From Lutibacter sp. (GTDB taxonomy: Bacteria > Bacteroidota > Bacteroidia > Flavobacteriales > Flavobacteriaceae), in assembly GCA_002733285.1 (NCBI GenBank), contig NVVE01000001.1, forward strand, positions 193,008 to 198,011: a stretch of DNA of 5,004 nt, in the 5' to 3' direction. The translations under genes and the position numbers were made by a program. Below are positions 1 to 5,004 of the stretch, one piece after another (positions within the stretch are counted from its first letter, which is position 1; every line of letters begins with the position of its first letter). A model generated the notes under the pieces. The model was not told the DNA's origin. It did not search any database and worked only from the letters and a program-made list of their open reading frames with translations.

Positions 1-368
1 ATAATTTTTATATAGGAGAATTTAATCAAAATCTACATATAGGATATTCTTTTATTGAAGACGATATTAAAGATAATAATATTAATTACACTCGCTATTC
101 TTTAAATAGTATTAAACATCAGTTTATCTCAAGTATTGATATTAAATTGAATAGATTATTTAACCAAAGTATTTCATACCGATTTATTGAAAGAACAAAC
201 GGCGAAAACTATAATATTGTAGATGCAAAACTTTTAGCAACTGTTAGTGAAAGTATAGAATTTTCGCTTAGTGCACATAATATTTTTAATACTGAGTATT
301 ATGAAACTAACCTTGTTCTAATGCCAAAAGGGAACCTTATGTTTGGGTTTAAATATCGCATTTACTAG
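1..368 (+). CDS. TonB-dependent receptor, C-terminal fragment (5' end outside window)
   Basis: The reading frame is open from base 3 to the TAG at 366-368, giving the last 121 residues of a longer protein. An in-frame TTG at 147 could be taken as a start, but the frame continues upstream without a stop and the same kind of sequence precedes it, so the gene enters from outside the window. The fragment shows alternating polar/hydrophobic beta-strands, the 'HNIFNTEYYE' segment typical of the penultimate strands of TonB-dependent receptors (compare NLFNxxYY), and a final strand 'GFKYRIY' ending in an aromatic residue, the usual outer-membrane beta-barrel assembly signal. By family, such proteins import siderophores, cobalamin, glycans or peptides across the outer membrane using TonB energy. 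The substrate cannot be told because the plug domain and most of the barrel are missing. No strong terminator follows. The receptor class is fairly secure; the substrate is unknown. Confidence 0.85.
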   Translation, partial: NFYIGEFNQNLHIGYSFIEDDIKDNNINYTRYSLNSIKHQFISSIDIKLNRLFNQSISYRFIERTNGENYNIVDAKLLATVSESIEFSLSAHNIFNTEYYETNLVLMPKGNLMFGFKYRIY

Positions 369-390
369 TCGGATTTTTGAAGTCAAATAA

Positions 391-434
391 TTTTGTAATA
401 GTATTATTCGATTTAAAAACTAAATTTAAATTTG
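391..434 (+). promoter_or_regulatory. Putative Bacteroidota-type promoter of the DUF962 gene
   Basis: TAAATTTG at 427-434 is an exact match to the Bacteroidota -7 consensus TANNTTTG and ends 26 bp before the ATG at 461. The best -33 candidate is TTC at 407-409 (consensus TTG), 17 bp upstream of the -7 element. A second exact -7 match, TAATTTTG at 388-395, lies further up without a well-spaced -33 element. The region is so A/T-rich that chance matches are likely, so this is tentative. Confidence 0.4.
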
Positions 435-460
435 TAAATTTAATTTTTTAAAATCCAATT

Positions 461-781
461 ATGGAAAAAAAATTTCAATCATTTGAAGAATTTTATCCCT
501 TTTATTTAGAGCAACACAGCAATAAAATATGTAGATTATTACACGTAATAGGGACTACAATTGTTTTTGCCCTAGTATTTACTGCAGTATATCATAATAT
601 TCCTAAATTATGGATTCTTGTACCAATAGCTGGTTATGGTTTTGCTTGGGTTGGGCATTTCTTTTATGAAAAAAATAAACCAGCAACGTTTCAATATCCA
701 TTATGGAGTTTAAAATCAGATTTTAAAATGTACTTTGAAATTGTTTCTGGAAAGCGATCTTTAGATACTTCAAAAGATTGA
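461..781 (+). CDS. DUF962 / Mpo1-like small membrane protein
   Basis: This 106-residue protein matches the DUF962 (Mpo1-like, yeast YGL010w) family pattern. The N-terminal motif is F11-Y12-x2-Y15-L16-x2-H19 followed by R25-x2-H28-x2-G31. Two hydrophobic helices span about 29-47 and 50-68. The second core motif runs from G58-Y59-G60 through W63-x2-H66 to E70, N72-K73-P74-A75 and the Y79-P80-x-W82-S83-L84-x2-D87 block. H19, H28 and H66 are the conserved histidines expected to bind metal. Yeast Mpo1 is known as an Fe(II)-dependent dioxygenase that removes one carbon from 2-hydroxy fatty acids in phytosphingosine breakdown. A related lipid alpha-oxidation role in the inner membrane is an inference here, since bacterial members are largely uncharacterised. 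The length is normal for short bacterial members. The ATG at 461 is the natural start, directly before the conserved N-terminus. The gene appears to stand alone, 92 bp after the receptor and 61 bp before the next gene. Confidence 0.85.
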   Translation: MEKKFQSFEEFYPFYLEQHSNKICRLLHVIGTTIVFALVFTAVYHNIPKLWILVPIAGYGFAWVGHFFYEKNKPATFQYPLWSLKSDFKMYFEIVSGKRSLDTSKD

Positions 782-782
782 A

Positions 783-814
783 TTTTTGTAATTGTAACAA
801 AACAATTACGACTG
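783..814 (+). promoter_or_regulatory. Putative promoter/operator of the peroxiredoxin-like gene (inverted repeat in the spacer)
   Basis: An 8-bp perfect inverted repeat, GTAATTGT (788-795) and ACAATTAC (802-809), is separated by 6 bp. It fills the interval between a -33-like TTTTTG (783-788) and a degenerate -7-like TACGACTG (807-814; TA and TG fit TANNTTTG, two bases do not). The spacer is 18 bp, and the -7 element ends 28 bp before the ATG at 843, matching the geometry of other candidate promoters here. No T-run follows the repeat on either strand, so a terminator is less likely than a protein-binding site. The repeat is directly visible; the promoter and operator roles are inferred. Confidence 0.35.
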
Positions 815-842
815 TGTAATTATTAATTTAAAACACAATAAA

Positions 843-1433
843 ATGAGAATTTCAATAATGGCTATTTTTCTGTTTTTTTCTATGTGGAAAGTTAATGCTC
901 AAATTAATAATGACTACTTAAAAATAGGTAAAAACGCTCCAAGAATACAAGGAATAGATCAATTTAGTAATAGCATAAACTCAGACAAGATTTTAAAAAA
1001 CAATAAAGTACTATTAATATTTTATAGAGGGAATTGGTGTCCTTATTGTAAAAAGCACTTGGCAAGTTTGCAAGAGAATTTAGATAAGTTCATTAAAAAA
1101 GGGGTGTATGTTATAGTAGTAACACCTGAGAAAGTTAATAAAGTTAAAGAAACTTCCGCAGAATTTAAATCTGCATTTTCAATTATTCATGATGTTGATA
1201 ATAAAATAATGATTAATTATAAAGTAGCTTTTGATGTAACTAAAGAGAACGTACCAAATTATTTTGAATTTACGCTAAATAAAGTTAGAGAATATAATGA
1301 AAGTTATAACGATGTACTTCCTGTACCTGCAACTTATTTAATAGATACTGACCATAAAATAAGTTATGCTCATTACGATCCAAACTATAAAAAACGTTCT
1401 GATTTTAGTGAAATATTGACTTTATTAAAGTAA
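843..1433 (+). CDS. Exported peroxiredoxin-like (AhpC/TSA superfamily) thiol protein with CPYC motif
   Basis: This is a 196-residue protein. Residues 1-19 form a Sec signal peptide (hydrophobic core about 5-14, then V17-N18-A19, cleavage before Q20), so it should act in the periplasm or outside the cell. The rest is a thioredoxin fold of the peroxiredoxin-like type: the entry 'IGKNAP' at 28-33, strand and active site 'FYRGNWCPYCKKHLASLQ' (60-77) with C66 and C69, a second strand 'GVYVIVVTPE' (87-96), and 'LPVPATYLID' (159-168) with the likely cis-proline P162. The C-terminal 'HYDPNYKKR' (177-185) is usual in this subfamily. Classical peroxiredoxins carry P-x3-T/S-x2-C. Here that proline and threonine are absent and a thioredoxin-like C-x-x-C takes their place. 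It may therefore be a thiol-disulfide oxidoreductase rather than a true peroxidase; the substrate is unknown. The ATG at 843 is chosen because it gives a complete signal peptide; M6 would remove its start. Confidence 0.85.
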   Translation: MRISIMAIFLFFSMWKVNAQINNDYLKIGKNAPRIQGIDQFSNSINSDKILKNNKVLLIFYRGNWCPYCKKHLASLQENLDKFIKKGVYVIVVTPEKVNKVKETSAEFKSAFSIIHDVDNKIMINYKVAFDVTKENVPNYFEFTLNKVREYNESYNDVLPVPATYLIDTDHKISYAHYDPNYKKRSDFSEILTLLK

Positions 1434-1544
1434 ATAGTTTTTTTTCTTATTACGAATATGTTAAAAAAATGGTTTTAAATTTACGATAACGATTGAAATG
1501 ATGTTTTAAATGTTAAAAAATTATTAAATATTCAAAATATATTT

Positions 1545-1572
1545 TTCAATTTGTAAATATGTCGTATTTTTG
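1545..1572 (+). promoter_or_regulatory. Putative promoter of the 37-codon small ORF
   Basis: TATTTTTG at 1565-1572 exactly matches the Bacteroidota -7 consensus TANNTTTG. A TTC triplet at 1545-1547 sits 17 bp upstream in place of the -33 TTG; a TTTG at 1550-1553 is only 11 bp away and so poorly spaced. The -7 element ends 31 bp before the ATG at 1604, and transcription should start near 1577-1580, giving a short leader. The terminator at 1755-1783 closes the unit, which supports this promoter more than the motif alone. Confidence 0.5.
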
Positions 1573-1603
1573 TACCATAAAATAGCAACTAAAACTATCT
1601 GTT

Positions 1604-1717
1604 ATGAAAGTAATTAAAAAAGTAAAAGCTCAGGACAGCAAAAGAAAGCTTCCGATGATTGATTTTAGAAACACAAAAAGTATAACTTGGAACAATAAAA
1701 GAAGATTTGGTATATAA
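1604..1717 (+). CDS. Small basic protein, 37 residues, function unknown
   Basis: ATG at 1604-1606 opens a 37-codon frame ending in TAA at 1715-1717. The product begins MKVIKKVKAQDSKRK, continues with LPMIDF (16-21) and ends with ITWNNKRRFGI (27-37). It has 8 Lys and 4 Arg against 2 Asp (about +10), no Cys, no signal peptide and no membrane segment, so it should be cytosolic and might bind RNA, DNA or a membrane surface. I do not recognise the family. Reasons to think it is real are its isolation between a consensus -7 element (1565-1572) and a strong terminator (1755-1783), a non-repetitive and more balanced composition than the flanking A/T-rich DNA, and a plausible A-rich region before the start. 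It cannot be a leader peptide for a downstream gene, because the next gene is convergent. Otherwise the same transcript (roughly 1578-1783) could be a small RNA and the frame a chance ORF. Confidence 0.5.
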   Translation: MKVIKKVKAQDSKRKLPMIDFRNTKSITWNNKRRFGI

Positions 1718-1754
1718 GAATTAGTCAAAAAACACTATAAAATTAATTGAATTG

Positions 1755-1783
1755 AAAGCGATAAGTATACTTATCGCTTTTTT
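1755..1783 (+). terminator. Rho-independent terminator between the small ORF and hutH, possibly bidirectional
   Basis: Positions 1755-1780 are a perfect 26-nt palindrome with arms AAAGCGATAAGTA and TACTTATCGCTTT. As RNA it folds into an 11-bp stem with a UAUA loop. On the + strand the arm runs into six Ts (1778-1783), then ATT, a good terminator for the small transcript starting near 1578. On the - strand the stem lies 8 bp past the HutH stop codon, but only three Ts follow, so termination of the hutH message there is plausible though weaker. It sits exactly between the convergent units. Confidence 0.85.
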
Positions 1784-1787
1784 ATTC

Positions 1788-3296
1788 TTAAAATAATTCC
1801 TCCGTATCTATCGTTAAATTTTGTAAAAAAGCAACGGTCTTTTTTATTTCTACACTTAAAACGGTATCATTTTCAATAAAAGCAACATCACTTCTATACA
1901 GTTGTAGAAATGATTCTAAAAATGGGGAAGTCTTTGCCGGTAATCTAAAATGTAATGCTTGAGATGCATTTAATAACTCAATAGCTAAAATCGTTTCAAT
2001 ATTATCAACAATTTGATTGGCTTTTGTTGCTGCGTTTGCGCCCATACTTACATGATCTTCTTGACCGTTGCTTGAAACAATCGAATCTATTGATGCAGGA
2101 GTTGCCAATTGTTTGTTTTGGCTTACAATACTTGCAGCTGTATATTGAGGAATCATAAATCCACTATTTAAACCAGGATTTTTCACTAAAAAAGGAGGTA
2201 AATCACGAAGCCCAGAAACTAATTGAAATGTTCTTCTTTCTGAGATACTACCAAATTCAGCCATTGCAATACTTAAAAAATCAAAAGCCAAGGCTAAAGG
2301 TTGTCCATGAAAGTTTCCTCCTGAAATTATTTCATCAGCATCTATAAAAATATTTGGATTATCAGTGACAGAATTAATTTCAGTTAAAAATGTTTTTTTG
2401 CAATAATCCAAAGCGTCTTTGCTCGCACCGTGAACTTGTGGCATACATCTAAAAGAATAAGGGTCTTGTACATGCTCTTTATGACGTTCAATAAGTTCGC
2501 TGCCTTCTAAAAAATTATTAATTCGTTGAGCAGTTTTTACTTGTCCGTTATGTGGTCTAATAAAATGAATTAGCTCATTGAATGGTGAAATTCGTCCATC
2601 ATAAGCTTCTAAAGAGAGCGTTCCAATTAAATCTGCTAAATACGAAAGTTTAAAAGATTTTAGAATTAAATGAACTCCATAAGCATTCATAAATTGCGTG
2701 CCGTTTAATAATGCCAACCCTTCTTTTGATTTTAAATCAATTTTAGTCCAATTAAATTTTTTTAAAAGTGCTGAACCTGAAATACGTTCATTATTATAGT
2801 ATACTTCTCCTTTTCCAATTAATGGCAATGATAAATGAGCTAATGGAGCCAAATCACCAGAAGCGCCTAATGAACCTTGGGTATAAATAACGGGAATAAT
2901 ATTATTGTTGTAAAAATGTATCAATCGTTCTACAGTTTTAACCTGAACCCCAGAATGACCATAACTTAAGGATTGTATTTTAAGAAAAAGCATCAATTTT
3001 GCAATGTTCTTAGGAACTTCACTTCCCGTACCACAGGCATGGCTCATGACTAAGTTTTCTTGTAATTCTTGTAAGTTATTGTTGTCAATTTTCACATTGC
3101 ATAAAGAGCCAAATCCGGTGTTTATTCCATAGATTGGAGATGAATCAGATTTTATCTTTTGATCTAAATAGTCCCGGCAATTTTCAATTTTTTCAATTGC
3201 TTCTTCTGATAGTTCAAGTTTTTTCTCTAAAAATATTAATTGATTTAAAGTATCAAAGTCTACTATTTTTGAGTTTATAAAGTGTGTATTGTTCAT
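1788..3296 (-). CDS. hutH: Histidine ammonia-lyase (histidase)
   Basis: HutH removes ammonia from L-histidine to give trans-urocanate, the first step of histidine degradation, in the cytosol, normally as a tetramer. The protein is 502 residues, normal for the family. The A145-S146-G147 triplet in 'GSLGASGDLAPLAHLSLP' cyclises to the MIO electrophile. The active-site residues known from the Pseudomonas enzyme are all recognisable: Y56 (in YGINTGFG), H86 (SHACG), N198 (LLNGTQ), Q277, Y280 and R283 (QDPYSFR), F329 (GGNFHGQ) and E413 (GQEDHVSMG). E413 and the S85-H86 pair favour histidase over the related tyrosine and phenylalanine ammonia-lyases, including those of flexirubin clusters. The start is the ATG at 3296-3294, giving MNNTHFINSK. 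The frame stays open 12 codons further to a TTG at 3332, but those codons look like leader DNA and do not resemble the family's N-terminus. The gene is convergent with the small ORF and divergent from the lipoprotein gene. No other hut gene is in view. Confidence 0.95.
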   Translation of the reverse strand: MNNTHFINSKIVDFDTLNQLIFLEKKLELSEEAIEKIENCRDYLDQKIKSDSSPIYGINTGFGSLCNVKIDNNNLQELQENLVMSHACGTGSEVPKNIAKLMLFLKIQSLSYGHSGVQVKTVERLIHFYNNNIIPVIYTQGSLGASGDLAPLAHLSLPLIGKGEVYYNNERISGSALLKKFNWTKIDLKSKEGLALLNGTQFMNAYGVHLILKSFKLSYLADLIGTLSLEAYDGRISPFNELIHFIRPHNGQVKTAQRINNFLEGSELIERHKEHVQDPYSFRCMPQVHGASKDALDYCKKTFLTEINSVTDNPNIFIDADEIISGGNFHGQPLALAFDFLSIAMAEFGSISERRTFQLVSGLRDLPPFLVKNPGLNSGFMIPQYTAASIVSQNKQLATPASIDSIVSSNGQEDHVSMGANAATKANQIVDNIETILAIELLNASQALHFRLPAKTSPFLESFLQLYRSDVAFIENDTVLSVEIKKTVAFLQNLTIDTEELF

Positions 3297-3369
3297 GTTA
3301 AATTTTTGAAAGTCCAAAATTCCATAATACAATTAATATATGCAAATTATTTGTTAAAGTAATGTAGAG

Positions 3370-3401
3370 TTTAATTTATTAAAGATTAAATTTTATCTTT
3401 G
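3370..3401 (+). promoter_or_regulatory. Putative promoter of the thioredoxin-like lipoprotein gene(s)
   Basis: TATCTTTG at 3394-3401 is an exact match to the -7 consensus TANNTTTG, and a TTTA at 3370-3373 (consensus TTTG) lies 20 bp upstream. The -7 element ends 29 bp before the ATG at 3431, which has no Shine-Dalgarno sequence, as is usual in this phylum. It lies in the 134-bp divergent region shared with hutH. No convincing matching promoter for hutH was found on the other strand. Confidence 0.5.
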
Positions 3402-3430
3402 AGAGATTTTAATTTAATCAATTACGGGGT

Positions 3431-4804
3431 ATGAAAAAAATAGGGTTATTTATTGCTGCAATTGTGGTAATTTCTTGTAAAAATGAAACACCAATAGATT
3501 ATGCAGTTGTTTCAGGTAAAATAATGAATAAAGGAGTTAGTGAACTTACTATTAGGAGTAATAATCAGGTATTCAAAAAAACGTTAAATGTTTTAGAAGA
3601 TGGTAGTTTTGAAGACACGCTTAGAGTGAAAAAAGGAATCTACAAGCTTTATGACGGTAAAAATATTACAGAAGTATATATTGATGTAGGGAATAATGTA
3701 AATATTAGCTATGATGCAACTGATTTTTCAAATACATTAACTATTACAGGAATAGGCTCGAAAATTAGCAATTACTTATATGCTAAAGGTATAAAAGAAA
3801 GGAAAATGAAAGGAGAAGGGACTAGAGTGTATGAGCTTAAAGAAATGCCATATAAAGCTAAATTTAGTGAAATAAGAACTACATTAGAACAATTGATAGA
3901 TTCAACAGAAGGGATTTCAGAAGAATTTAAGGTTAAAGAAAGAAGAGGACTTAATTATTACTACTTAGGGAAACTTAATATTTATGAAAGCTACCATGCT
4001 CATTATACGAAAAATTCTGAATTCAAGATTTCAGAAGGTTTTTTAGATGAATTAAAAGAGCTTAATTTTGAAAAAGAAGAAGATTTTATTTTTTCAACTG
4101 ATTATAAAAATATAGTTACTTCACATTTTTATGAAGAAGCAACTAAATTAGCTGAAAAAGATTCAATTGCAGAAGATATTGCATTTTTAAAGGCAGCAGG
4201 AGCTATTTCTAATGAATTCATAAAGAATAGTTTATTGTATGATAATGCTAAATATTCAGTGACATATACGGAAGATTTAGAAACGTTTTATAGTACATTT
4301 AAGGGGTTGTCAACAAATGAAACTCATAAAAAGGAAATTACAGAAAGTTATAATAAGTTAATAGCTGTTGCTAAAGGTCAGCCTTCTCCAAAGTTTGTTG
4401 GATATGAAAATTATACAGGAGGAACAACTTCATTAGACGATTTAAAAGGGAAATATGTTTATGTAGATGTTTGGGCAACTTGGTGTGGGCCTTGTAAAAG
4501 AGAAATTCCATTTTTAAAAGAAATTGAGAAAAAGTACCACGGAAAAAATATTGAATTTGTTAGTATTTCAGTAGATAAAGCAAAGGATCATGGCAAATGG
4601 CTAGATATGGTAAAGGAGAAAGAATTGAAAGGAATTCAGTTATTTTCCGATAAAGACTGGGAATCAGATTTTGTAAAAGGGTATTTAATAAAAGGTATTC
4701 CACGTTTTATTTTAATTGATCCAAATGGGATTATTGTAAGTTCGAACGCTCCAAGACCATCCGATGATAAGTTGATTGAAACTTTTAATGAATTAGGGAT
4801 CTAA
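3431..4804 (+). CDS. TlpA-like thioredoxin-domain lipoprotein with DUF4369-like N-terminus
   Basis: This is a 457-residue lipoprotein. A signal peptide ends in the lipobox V13-I14-S15-C16, so C16 should be lipidated after cleavage. Residues about 24-107 form a beta-rich domain with the pattern 'VSGKIMNKGVSELTI...EDGSFEDTLRVKKGIYKLY', resembling DUF4369 of Bacteroidota thiol-disulfide lipoproteins. A mainly helical, charged region covers about 110-315. A TlpA/AhpC-TSA thioredoxin domain runs from about 316 to 457: 'GQPSPKF' entry, 'YVYVDVWATWCGPCKREIPFL' core with W351-C352-G-P-C355, 'EFVSISVD' strand (375-382) and 'GIPRFILID' with cis-proline P424. Both redox cysteines are present, so the domain should be active in reducing or exchanging disulfides outside the cytoplasm. 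The partner protein is unknown. A related lipoprotein gene follows 19 bp downstream, indicating an operon of paralogues. Family assignment is firm; the physiological role is inferred. Confidence 0.88.
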   Translation: MKKIGLFIAAIVVISCKNETPIDYAVVSGKIMNKGVSELTIRSNNQVFKKTLNVLEDGSFEDTLRVKKGIYKLYDGKNITEVYIDVGNNVNISYDATDFSNTLTITGIGSKISNYLYAKGIKERKMKGEGTRVYELKEMPYKAKFSEIRTTLEQLIDSTEGISEEFKVKERRGLNYYYLGKLNIYESYHAHYTKNSEFKISEGFLDELKELNFEKEEDFIFSTDYKNIVTSHFYEEATKLAEKDSIAEDIAFLKAAGAISNEFIKNSLLYDNAKYSVTYTEDLETFYSTFKGLSTNETHKKEITESYNKLIAVAKGQPSPKFVGYENYTGGTTSLDDLKGKYVYVDVWATWCGPCKREIPFLKEIEKKYHGKNIEFVSISVDKAKDHGKWLDMVKEKELKGIQLFSDKDWESDFVKGYLIKGIPRFILIDPNGIIVSSNAPRPSDDKLIETFNELGI

Positions 4805-4823
4805 TAACGATTAAAATAAAATA

Positions 4824-5004
4824 ATGAAAAAAATAATTTGGATTTTTATAGCACTTCTAATTGCATCTTGTAATAAGGAAGTTAACGAATATGCAACTCT
4901 AAAAGGAACTCTTAAAAATGTAGGTATTGAAAAAATTACTATTCAGGGAAGAGGATTTTCAAAGGAAATTGCGGTTGATAGTAAGGGGAAGTTTTCTGAT
5001 ACAT
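4824..5004 (+). CDS. Second lipoprotein with DUF4369-like N-terminus, truncated by the window end
   Basis: ATG at 4824-4826 begins a frame that stays open to the window end (60 complete codons). It starts MKKIIWIFIALLIASCNKE: a lipoprotein signal peptide with lipobox I13-A14-S15-C16, the cysteine at the same position as in the gene just upstream. The following segment 'YATLKGTLKNVGIEKITI' and 'DSKGKFSDT' aligns with the upstream protein's 'YAVVSGKIMNKGVSELTI' and 'EDGSFEDT' with few gaps, so the two are paralogues in tandem. The ATG lies only 19 bp after the upstream stop codon, with no terminator between, so co-transcription is likely. A C-terminal thioredoxin domain is expected by analogy but lies outside the window. 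Confidence 0.85.
   Translation, partial: MKKIIWIFIALLIASCNKEVNEYATLKGTLKNVGIEKITIQGRGFSKEIAVDSKGKFSDT

Noticed and set aside
147..368. A separate 73-residue gene starting at the TTG at 147
   Set aside because: The frame is open upstream to base 3 with beta-barrel-like sequence throughout, so this is an internal TTG of the receptor gene, not a start.
369..460. Hairpin or terminator between the receptor and the DUF962 gene
   Set aside because: Only short A/T-only complementary stretches are present (for example AATAA with TTATT); these are expected by chance at this composition.
788..809. The GTAATTGT/ACAATTAC repeat as terminator of the DUF962 gene
   Set aside because: It is followed by GACTGTG rather than a T-run on the + strand, and no T-run follows on the - strand. 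Its position in a promoter-like setting fits an operator better.
1419..1445. Terminator after the peroxiredoxin-like gene (ACTTTATTAAAGT followed by eight Ts at 1438-1445)
   Set aside because: The dyad overlaps the stop codon, gives only about four A/T-rich base pairs with a usable loop, and is separated from the T-run by six bases. It is too weak to call, though the T-run is notable.
1788..3296. Tyrosine or phenylalanine ammonia-lyase of a flexirubin-type cluster
   Set aside because: The GQEDHVSMG segment with E413 and the SH pair at 85-86 are histidase-type, and no aryl-polyene or flexirubin genes lie alongside.
3297..3332. N-terminal extension of HutH from the TTG at 3332
   Set aside because: The 12 extra residues do not resemble the start of histidases. 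The ATG at 3296 begins the familiar N-terminus and is a better start codon.
3322..3346. hutH promoter on the - strand
   Set aside because: The only candidates (TATTATGG read from 3329 to 3322, with TTTG at 3346-3343) have two mismatches in the -7 element and a spacer of only about 13 bp.
1..5004. CRISPR array, insertion sequence, tRNA/rRNA gene, phage or defence genes
   Set aside because: No spaced direct repeats, transposase motifs, cloverleaf-like segments or integrase, nuclease or toxin-antitoxin sequences were seen on either strand by eye.

Overview
The window looks like chromosomal DNA of a flavobacterium (Bacteroidota, probably Flavobacteriaceae). The evidence is very low GC with A/T-ending codons, a TonB-dependent receptor ending in an aromatic residue, lipoproteins with an N-terminal DUF4369-like domain fused to a TlpA-type thioredoxin domain, a signal peptide cleaved before Gln ('NA|Q'), no Shine-Dalgarno sequences, and several matches to the Bacteroidota -7 promoter element TANNTTTG. 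The genus cannot be fixed from the sequence.

Layout. Positions 1-368 (+) hold the 3' end of a TonB-dependent outer-membrane receptor. Positions 461-781 (+) encode a small two-helix membrane protein of the DUF962/Mpo1-like family. Positions 843-1433 (+) encode an exported peroxiredoxin-like/thioredoxin-fold protein with a CPYC motif; an inverted repeat lies in its putative promoter. Positions 1434-1787 look empty at first sight but hold a compact transcription unit: a perfect -7 element, a 37-codon strongly basic ORF (1604-1717), and a 26-nt perfect palindrome with a T-run that should act as terminator. Convergent to it, 1788-3296 (-) encodes histidine ammonia-lyase (HutH) with all the active-site residues I could check. 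Across a 134-bp divergent intergenic region, 3431-4804 (+) encodes a TlpA-like thioredoxin lipoprotein. It is followed 19 bp later by a second lipoprotein of the same N-terminal type, cut by the window end at 5004.

How the genes relate. Most of this is a set of short, independently transcribed units, not one pathway. The clearest theme is extracytoplasmic thiol chemistry: an exported CPYC protein and at least one, probably two, thioredoxin-like lipoproteins. HutH has no other histidine-utilisation gene beside it here. No CRISPR array, insertion sequence, tRNA, rRNA or phage gene was seen, and nothing amounts to a clearly new multi-gene system. The best candidates for something undescribed are the 37-residue basic protein gene and the palindrome in the promoter of the peroxiredoxin-like gene.
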